Assembly: GCA_023052935.1 (NCBI GenBank) | Contig: CM041293.1 | Location: 177,745,600 to 177,809,599 of the forward strand | From: Piezodorus guildinii | Taxonomy: Eukaryota; Arthropoda; Insecta; Hemiptera; Pentatomidae | Reading direction: 5' to 3' | DNA: 64,000 bases | Shown: positions 36,143 through 45,900 of the stretch, piece after piece | Numbering within the stretch: position 1 is the stretch's first letter | Layout of the letters: each line of letters opens with the position of its first letter | Program-made: the position numbers and the translations under genes | The notes under the pieces: generated by a model | The model's input: only the letters and a program-made list of their open reading frames with translations | The model's database searches: none | What the model was told of the DNA's origin: nothing

Positions 36143-38139
36143 TATTATATATTAAATACAGCATAAGTTAAATAAAAATAGCTGTTCTAATGGTAAGCAT
36201 AATAAAGAGGGATAATGTATGGTTCCTAAATAATTATTTAATAGCATTAAGCAGGTATAATATTGGCGACAATGGATAAATTTAAACCAAAACGTGCAGC
36301 TTGTAAAAGTCAGCTTACAAGACTGGAGAAGTCATTACAAGAATCATCATTATCAATTTAGGAAACAACTTACTATGATGATAGGATAAGGGAAATAAAT
36401 CAGAAATTTCAGGAGGTTCTAGCTGAATTGGAAGCTCAAGTCTATCTATCTATCTATCTATCGGCGCTATGGTCCTTGTAGAACCTTGGCCTTCTCAACA
36501 ATCCTCCTCCATTCTGACCTGTCTTCGGCAGCTCTTCTCCATCCGCTGACTCCTAACGACCGAAGGTCCTCCTCTACGTCCTGCAGCCAACGAAGTCTAG
36601 GTCTGCCCCTGCTCCTCTTTCCACCAGGGTGTCCCTCCATCATCATTTTAGGCAGCCTCCTACTTTCCATTCTCTGTACATGCCCCAGCCATCTTATTCT
36701 GGCACTCTTGATCTTGGCAACTATATCAGGTGTTTGATACAGAGTTCTAATTTCCTCATTCGTCTTCATTCGCCAACGATCTCCTTCTTTTGTAGGACCA
36801 AAGATTTTTCTGAGAATTTTCCTTTCCCACATGTTTAGCAGTCTTTCATCATTGCGTGTTAATGTCCAGGACTCGCTTCCGTACATGACCACTGGCTGAA
36901 GGACAGTACAATATAGTCTTATCTTCAGTTCTCTGGATATATTCCTGTTCTGAAATATTTTCAGAAGAGACCAATAGCATCTATTGCCAGCTGTTATCCT
37001 TGCTTTAATTTCGTCTCTAATCTTATTGTTCTCTGTGATAACAGTGCCTAGATACTTAAACTGTGGTACTCTCTCGAACCTATATCCAGCCCCCTCGATA
37101 TACCTGTTTCCTCCTTCTTCCCTGCTGATCCTCATATACTTAGTTTTTTTCGTATTTATGATCAGTCCTGTTCTCCTCGCAGCCACTTCGCATTCCTCGA
37201 AAGCTCCAAGTAAAGCACTGGTTGTTCTTCCGGTTATCACAAGATCATCTGCAAACGCTAGATGTTGCGTCAGTCTGTGATAAATACATCCTCCAGGCCT
37301 TGTCCTTATTGACCTCATGACCACTTTCAATAACAAATTGAATAGGACTGGAGAAAGAGGATCGCCCTGCTTAACACCTTTCTGAATTTCAAAAGAGGTT
37401 GACATTTCACCTTGAATTTTGACAACTCCTTGACTATTCTGCAGGGTCATCTTGATAAGCCTGATAAGCTTTAAAGGATATCCTAGGTGTTTTAACTTTT
37501 CATAGATTACGCTTCTATTTATGCTGTCGTATGCTTGCTTGTAATCAATGGAAGCTCAAGTAAGTGAAGAAAATCTTTGCAGTAAGGCCAGTGACACATG
37601 GGATCCAAAACGACTTATATCATTGATACTGAACCAAAATCGTAACTATGACTGGGGTGAAGAAGAATATACTGGGTCATTATCAAGAACTTTAGTTTAC
37701 ACTACATCTGGATCTAATTATTACCAGAATACACAGCTAATGAAATAGCAAAGACACTCTTCTGCATTGAACACTGTATATTATTGAATAGGAAACCATC
37801 ATTGACTAGAGACGGGGTTCTACATTAGATGAATGATAGAGTTCATCCTAATCAAGAATATACATGGGCATCAAATGATTGGTCGTTGTGCGTCAATTCA
37901 TCTTGGTTCGTGTATACTGATCAAATAAAAGAAAAACAACAATGATTGGAAGAAAAATGTTAAAGTTTGTTTTATTTTTTTTTCTTCTTTTTTTCACGGG
38001 GGAGAGGGAGAGGAGGGAAACATATTAAATACAACAGATGCTAAATAAAAACAGCTGTTTTAATTTTAAGTATAATAAAGAGTCATAATGTATTGTTCCT
38101 AAGTGTATAATTATTTAATAACATTAAGCAGATATAATA
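36143..38139 (+). mobile_element. Miniature LTR retroelement with gag-like fragment, broken by a LINE
   Basis: Left LTR 36143-36262 and right LTR about 38020-38139 (roughly 120 bp, diverged), with ends TATTATA and TATAATA. GTCAA flanks both sides (36138-36142, 38140-38144). TTGGCGAC directly after the left LTR is a plausible primer site, and a purine tract (GGGGGAGAGGGAGAGGAGGG) lies before the right LTR. Between them is a short gag-like frame (ATG at 36272; KPKRAACKSQLTRLEKSLQE, then EINQKFQEVLAELEAQVSEE once the LINE is ignored), with one stop. No pol remains. It resembles BEL/Pao Gag starts, but I am unsure. Confidence 0.72.
36441..37548 (-). mobile_element. LINE, 5' truncated, inserted in the miniature LTR element
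   Basis: Minus frame 37450-36467 has QKGVKQGDPLSPVLFNLLLK, LAFADDLVITGR, FKYLGTVITENNKI, YGSESWTLTRNDERLL, IRWLGHVQRMESRR and GGKRSRGRPRLRWLQDVEED, i.e. the last two thirds of a reverse transcriptase plus tail. A TAGA-type repeat forms its 3' tail (36441-36462). The 12-bp duplication TGGAAGCTCAAG is at 36429-36440 and 37549-37560. Confidence 0.9.
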
Positions 38140-38309
38140 GTCAACTATATATAGTCATGGTCATAGAAATTGCATCACTCAATAAAATGTTGTTTTTTAA
38201 ACTGCTGATAACACAACAAAATAATAGTACATATTGAAAATTAAAGAAAATCTCATGAAAATTAACGAACAAATATAGAAGTTTAAGTTCTCTAGTAAAA
38301 TGGATTTTT

Positions 38310-39080
38310 TTTTATTATTATTTTTTTTTTTTATTTGTTATCCGCCTCTACCCTACAGGGTCATTGGTGTCATCATATTAAATTATACTCTGTTGTAGTA
38401 CCCTACAATCTTTAAATATTCAAACAGTTTGGATATATGTTTTTCTTTGTCGCCGAGTATTTGGTTAAGCGTGAGTGGCAATCCAATAGCTTTTCTCAAG
38501 TTTTTGTATTTTTTGCATTCTAATAAAAAATGGTTCACACTCTGTATGATGTCACATTTCGTGCAAGTGGGTGCTTCTAACCGTTTTAAGAGGTACCCAT
38601 GGGTAAATTGGCAATGACCAATTCTCAATCTGCACAGTAGAATTTCTTTCCTCCTAGACTTTATGGAGCTAGTAAACCATTTACTGCAATCAGATTTCAC
38701 TGCTCCTAACTTTGTCTGCCCTCTTTTCCACTTTCCGTCCAATCCGCTAGCAACCCTTTTTTCGATTGGAGCATCCAATCTTCTACAGTTATTTCATTAA
38801 TTTGGACAATTCCACTCTCTTCTCCTATTCTGGCAGTGTTGGCTGCTTGGTCAGCTTTTTCATTGCCAGGAATTCCTCGATGGGCTGGTACCCATAGCAC
38901 ACCAACATGTGTATGTCCGAGTATGTCCAACTCTAGTTAATTATTTCCCGGATAATCGCGTTGGTTGGTGTTTGGCTGTCGATGGCAGCTAGCACACTCC
39001 AAGAGTTCGTCGCAATAATCCAAGAATTTTTGTTAGAGTTGTCTATACATTTCAGAGCCTTTAGTATAGTCTAAAAAATT
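38310..39080 (-). mobile_element. LINE 3' end with RNase H domain
   Basis: Minus-strand traces VGVLWVPAHRGIPGNEKADQ (end of an RNase H domain; 38930-38840) and, after a frame shift near 38740, a C-terminal region with CRLRIGHCQFTHGYLLKR and CTKCDIIQSVNHFLLEC (zinc-knuckle-like), ending at 38383. This layout is that of I/LOA-type LINEs. The T-rich run at 38310-38335 is its poly(A) tail on the minus strand. Confidence 0.75.
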
Positions 39081-39397
39081 TCAAAACTATGACCACTGTT
39101 CATTTGTGTCACCATGAAAGTTGTTCCACTTCATGTAATCTCACAATGCTAATTGTTTCTGATATCAAAATGCTTAAAATATGACATAATTAAAAATTTT
39201 ATTCTTGTATTAGTTAAAAATACTAACCAAGAACTTAGAAACGGTATAATTTTATTTTTTAATTTATTTATTTATTTAAGCGTAAGATATAAATAAGTAG
39301 AAAGAAAACAAAATATTCGATTGGATCAAATTCATTACCACAAAATATTATAGCATAGGTGATACAATTTCTATGCCCATGACTATAAAAAAAAAAA

Positions 39398-39694
39398 AAA
39401 AACCCTGTACCACTACAATCCATGAAGAGTTTTGGGCTCAGTACATGTAGAAATTCGTACTGTTTCTAGACCAACGGCCGTGAATGAGGTGATTCGGCCG
39501 AGATCACACTCAGCCGTCTGGTTTTTCCCCCATTTTTGGGTAACCACTTGATTGAGGCTGAGTGTGCCCCAGGATCCCCCCCCCCCTGCCCGGCTGAAAT
39601 AACTGAATAATTAATATTCCGCCACAGCCGGGATTCGAACCCAGGACCAGAGCACAGTAGACTAGCACTCTATCCGCTAGACCAGCCGCTCCCT
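39398..39694 (-). repeat. tRNA-derived SINE family 1 (minus), best copy
   Basis: On the minus strand the head reads CTAGCGGATAGAGTGCTAGT (A-box region) and GGGTTCGAATCCCGGCTG (B-box), then the family body. The far end is CATGGATTGTAGTGGTACAG. About 297 bp. Confidence 0.75.
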
Positions 39695-39935
39695 ATGACC
39701 ATGACTATATATTCTTTAAATCATTAGTTCGTGAATGTAAGAAAATAATGGCCATTTTATAAATTATTTTAATTTTATATTGACCTCAGATTTGGGTGGA
39801 GGATTGCAAGCATAGGAAAGAGATCTGCACATAAAAAAAAATAATAAATCTAATTTTTATTTAGTACAATAAATAAACTTCATAATCTGCAACATACTTT
39901 TAAGAATACATTTATATTATTAATTGTCTTGATTT

Positions 39936-42900
39936 TCAAGAACCGCATTCCCTTCGCTGTTTCGACTTATAATTTCTGATGGCAGAATACAGTGTAAACA
40001 GAATGTGGAGAGATTCAATCCTTGATTCATATCGAGGAATGTCAAAAATAGCTGCAAAATACATAATTATAAGAATTTATTGGATTTCTTTCTATTTTTT
40101 TGCGAGTTAATATTCTTACCACATATGATATCAGCATATGTAAGTATATCAACGTCCAAATCATCCAAAGGTAGTCCAATTTCGTTCAATTTATTTTCAA
40201 ACTCTGGTGGCCATTCCTGCATAAGTCCATCAATGTCTGGCATAGGTCTTTAACAAAATAAGCTTTAGGTAAAACAAACATAATAATGTTTATACAATTT
40301 ATTATTTATAAATGCCAATTATTGTACAAATTTCAATATTTTTTATTGTATTTTACTTATGGTACATTCATTTAAGAAATGGTTTAATTCATCTATATCC
40401 TTAATAAAAATTGGTATTTAGAATAGAATAGAACAAGAAACTTTATTCTGGAACAAAGTCCCTTGAGAATAACAATTATGAACAAAATTAAAATTATAAC
40501 TGGCCAAAAACAAATTATGATAATAGTAAATATATAAAATTATGTTTAAAATAAAAAAGAAAGAAGAATAAAGAAAAAAAAAAAAAAGGTTATAGTGATA
40601 TCTCTATGTACAAAATTCTAAATAAAGCACACAAAAAAAATAAACATAAAATTTAACTTTTACATCTCATTAAAAGTTAATAATATGCATATTCACTCAC
40701 ATTATTTGGCATAATAAATTAGCTTACATCTATCTGATTAGAAAGAAAGAAATTTTGAAGATGAGGAGAGGTTTTAAACGATGACAGGCTATATTGATAA
40801 ACAATTTAATGGGCTTTAATATCTTGTAGGTTTAAATTCTGATGGAAATAAATGAGACGACTTAAAAGCCCAAAATTTAAATTTTCTTCTTCTAAATTAC
40901 CTATAATTTCATAAATTCTAATAAAAATAACCATATCAACTTTTTGGCAATTGATAATAAACGGATGAATATTTAAGTTAAACGAATTTGTTTTCTAACT
41001 CAAGAGAAAAACGAATGTTTCCAAAAAACAATATAATTAATTTAAAATTATTCAAACTTTATTTTATATTGGGTTGATGCAAAATTAATGCAGGTTTTTA
41101 GTAGGTATTGTAAATACGCCATATCTTTACTTTAACCATATTATTTAATCTAAAATAATTTCCATCTGAATCAATGCACTTTTGCCAACGTTCAACAAGC
41201 TTTTTATTCACCAGAAAAAAAATCCGAATCCTGGACTACAATGAATCACGAAAAGAATTTTCAATGTCGTCCTGGTTTTGAAATTTTTCTCCCTCAAAAG
41301 TTGTCCAGATGCCTGAAAAAGTGGAAGTCTGTAGGAGAGAGGTCAGGTGAATAAGGCGGATGTTGGAGAACTTCGTAGCCCAACTCGTGCAGTGTCGTCG
41401 AAGCGTTGTGTTGTGCAACGTGTGGCTTGGCGTTATCTGTGAGCAGGATCGGCCCATTCCGATTCATCAATGCTGGGAAAAAACGTTTGCAATTTTTGAT
41501 TCATGCTGTCAATTTCTTGACAGTACTTGTCAGCATTATAGTCTCACCTCGAATTGAGAAATGCTGTAGTGAATTAACACCATGCAATTATACCACAAAC
41601 TGTGACCATAACCTTTTTTGGGTGCAGGTTGGGCTTCGGGAAAGGTTTTTGGTTGTTCATCTTTGCCCAGCCATTGGCTTAGAACGCCTTCTGTTGTCGT
41701 ATAAGATCCAATTTCATCGCAGTCACAATGCGATCGAGAAATGGATCATTTTTATTGCGTTTCAAAGCATTGGAGCAGATTTCAAGCGGCGATTTTTGGT
41801 GGTCGTTTAATTGGTGTGGCACCCACTTGGCCAACTTTTTCACCTTACCAATTGCTTCCAAGTGGCGTAAACTGTGGATTGGTTCACACCCAGTTCCGCC
41901 GCCATTTCTCGTGTGGTTTTGGTTGGGTCTTCTTCCACTTTTGACCTCAGCATGTCGTTGTCCAGAGCAAGATGACGGCCCCGACCTTCCTTGTCTTCGA
42001 GGTCGAAATCTCCTCTGCGAAACTTCTGGAACCAACGCTGCACCGTGCACTCATTAATAGCCCCCTGACCCCACACTTCATTAATATTACGAGCCGTTTG
42101 CGCAGCACTGCGCCCTAATTTAAATTCGTAAAAATAAATTTGACGAAAATCGCACTTTGACATTTTCGATTCAAGACCTTTGAACACACTGAACAAAACG
42201 ATTTTACTAAACAAATTCATGGTGAAAGAGAGGGTATTAGATAAGGTTTGTTTTGGTATAATAATGATCAATGTTAGGATTAGCTTTGTTTACACAATTG
42301 GAATTAAGATATTGCAATAGAGGAAACCTGCATTAATTTCGCATCAGCCCGATAGTTCTTAAATTAATTTTATCCATTGAGGTAAGTGAAACTAGTGTGT
42401 TGTGTGCACTAGATTTTTTAAAAATTAATTTATACAAAATTGTAAAAGTTAATGGAGAGAGATGAAAAGCCGATAGAACTAATGGATTGTAGTAGATAAT
42501 AAAATAATACATTATTTACTAAAAAATATGTTTCAATCGACATTCAATGTAATTAATGCTTTAAAAATTTATGTTCATCTTTAACTGTATATAAAAATTC
42601 TTAAATTGATTCTAACCACGGATTTTTTAAAAGATTTTTATAATTAGTTCTTGTAGCTGACCTTTCATTTTATTATTGTTTTTTTTAAATACTCCTCTAG
42701 GTCAAAAGTAAAAGAATTTATTCTTTATTTTTTCTTGGATATTTCGGGGATTCGATGCTCCACTCTTCAGCCATTAGACTTACTGGCATATTAATAAAAT
42801 AAATAAATATTTGTATTATTAAGATCAGAAATAAATAAAAACCTTGAGTATTCCAGTGTTGGTGGGGGTTTAGATTTATGTAGTTCACTGATATCCTTGA

Positions 42901-45900
42901 TCCATTTGTCAATAGCTTTAGGATTTTTTTCCGCATTAGCCAACTTCTTAACTACCTGAAAAATGAAAATATAGAAAAATGTATTTGATGTGTGGATATT
43001 CAATAAAAATCCTTAATATTCTTAAAATTAGATTTGGAAAAAAAAAAAATAGATGATGAAATGTTTAAATTTTCTTTTTTATTATTACTTTCACTTACCT
43101 ATATATGAAATATATAGTAAGGGAAAGTATTGCAATCGTGAAAATTTTCGGAAATACACGTTTTAGGGTCTCCTTAGTCCAAATGACCAAGTCCCGCAAA
43201 AAGGTCTATGTGTCTGTGTGTGGTAACTCCCGCTATATTAAAGCCCCTCCAATTTTACATCGATATAGTGAGTTTAATCAAAATCATAAGAGCCGTTTTT
43301 GAGAAAATTGTAAAAAGGTGCAAAATGCATGGTATAAAGTGGGTCTTCTGGTAAGCTGATTTTTATGAAAGAGTTGCTGTAACATCTCGGGCATATAGTT
43401 GTTTTAAATATGATATTTCAGTTTGATAGGACTTTTCGTCTTCGCACTGGACTTACCACACACACAGGCATACACACAGAGTTAGACTTCGTCATTTGGA
43501 CTCAGGGGACCCTAAAATGAGTATTTCCATTGAAACCTGGAATTAGAAAATTTTCACGATTGCAATACTTTCCCTTACTATATATTCCATATATAGGTAA
43601 GTAAAAGTAAAAATTTACTGGATAATTATAAGCTTTTATTTTATTGTACAAATATTTTTTTTTTCTTTATATTATGGAAGGAAATGTTAGTACTATGTGT
43701 TTGTGTCCATGAGGAGTGGCATGGTCTAGTGGGTGGAACACTAGTCTACTGTTCTCCTGGTCCCAGGTTCAAATCTCGGCTGAGGCAGAATTATATGTTC
43801 TGTTGTTTCAGCCATGGAGCGACCCTGGGGTATGGAGACCCTTCTGGAGCATACCCAGCCTCTATAGAGTGGGTACCCAAAAAAAAATTGCAGAAAAACC
43901 TGACAGCTGAGTGTAATCTAGGCTTAATCACCTTATTGCATGGCCATTGGCCATGAAACAGTTGGAATCTCTGCAAGAACTGAACCTACAAGATCCTTCA
44001 TCCTACAGAGGTTTTTTTTTGCGTTTGTATGTAATTAAATATGAACTTAGTCCTTTAGGAATGAACTGTATTTTTTAAACACTTTTTTAGAGGACTTCTT
44101 GTGGTTTTTAGAAGAAACATGATGACAGATTTCAATAAAAATAAACACTTAGAATAAAAATATGTCAACATCAGAATTTGGTCAAAAATATTTTGTAATA
44201 CCTTTTGGAAATCAGCTTTATAGTTGTTTGTTTCCTAAAGCGTTTGTCTAATTTATTGCTAATTAAGATTTATGTGAATGGAGTATTCAATCCAAATTAT
44301 TTTAAAGGAATAGATAATAGAATAGAATAGAAAAAAAAATTTTATTCTGGGACCAGGTCCCCAAAGAACAGTTATGTACAATTGAAATATATAATATGTC
44401 TGGCCAACAGACAAAATAAACATGATTAATTATTATTTACAATTAAAATTATTTACAATGAGGAGAAATACTGTATATGAAAAAAAACAATTTAACTGAC
44501 CACTGGTTTTGCAGAACTCTGTTTTGTAGTAGCTCGTAGCTGCAAATGCATAACGGCTGGTTCACTTTGGTGTATAGATGGTTCGTCCACAACAGTCAGG
44601 CCAAGATTATCGTCAACATTATCAGGTCTTCTAACTTTAATGAAGGCATCAATATCTCCGACAGCCGGAATGTAAGACGGTATGAATGGAATCAGTTTAT
44701 AATCAAGCTGGACAGTTACTGGTGTGTAACTGCAATATTATACAATACTGTTCATTTATATATCCAATTATATTGGATATTATATAATCGATTATATATT
44801 ATATTTATAATCAATATCCAAAATTAGTTAAATAATTAATACATAGTACTTACAAAGTAATATATTCAAACAATTCTTTTATATCTGCTGAAACGGGTAA
44901 CCTTTGGTAATCTTTTGGGTCATAAGCACTATAAAAAACAAAAAATTAATTTTTTTAAATGGCATAATGATGATAATTAAGTTGCATAGACTAGGTAATC
45001 AAAGGAAAAGGATAAAATCTGGTGCAGGCAGCACACAAAGGCAATAGATTTTTCTGATATTAATAATACTATCAATACTCCAAATAATGATATTAGCAAT
45101 ATAGTTAACATACCCATAGTTCAATTAAATAATACAAATGGAAAAAAAAATAATACAAGTTATTTTCAACAGACCGATTATAATGTTAACAATAGTAATA
45201 ATCCAGCCAACAATTGACAGATAGTGACATAGATGCCAATAAAACTAATAAACCTAAATATTATTCTATAACAAATATCCACAATTTTTACACCACACGC
45301 ACACTAACATACCTTTTTGTGTTACTTGGTCATTGGAATAAGGAGACCCTAAAAAGTGTATTTCCGGTGAAAACTCGAAAAAAAAATTTTCACGATCTCA
45401 ATACTTTCTCATACATAGGTAAGTGAAAGCAAAAAGATAAGAAATAAACAAGGTTACATAGGGGTTATTCTACTTGAGTCCCCTCACTTAAAAAAATAAT
45501 TTTAAATGTTTTTACCTTTGACCGAGTATGACACCCAGGATTGCTGTACAAAATTCATAAATTCCTTCCTCCTACATACTTCCTTATTACCCAGCCCTAT
45601 CTCACTGATAGATCCTTCAAAATAAATCAGAATAATTCGAATTCGTCTCATTTTTCACATGCTGCTGGTGTCCCTCAAGGCAGTATCCTAGGACCTATCC
45701 TTTAAACAGTCTATACAGCTGATATCCTAACACCTTCCTTTCTACCTATGCTGATGACACTTGTGTGTTATCAGTAAATAATCATCCAAATTCTGTTTCC
45801 CAAACTCATCAATACCACAACAGAGACCTTAAACAATGGTGTCAAAATTGGAGAATCAAAATAAACTCCAATAAATTCCATCAAATAACCTTTATCCTTC

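Noticed and set aside
36486..37280. Plus-strand frames opposite the LINE
   Set aside because: Shadows of the minus-strand reverse transcriptase frame.
39640..39694. Possible tRNA gene (minus strand)
   Set aside because: Has A and B boxes, but is continuous with the SINE body and does not fold as a full cloverleaf by eye.
45214..45426. 70-codon frame starting MTDSDIDANKTN
   Set aside because: Its second half runs into a known repeat copy; N-rich first half is low complexity.
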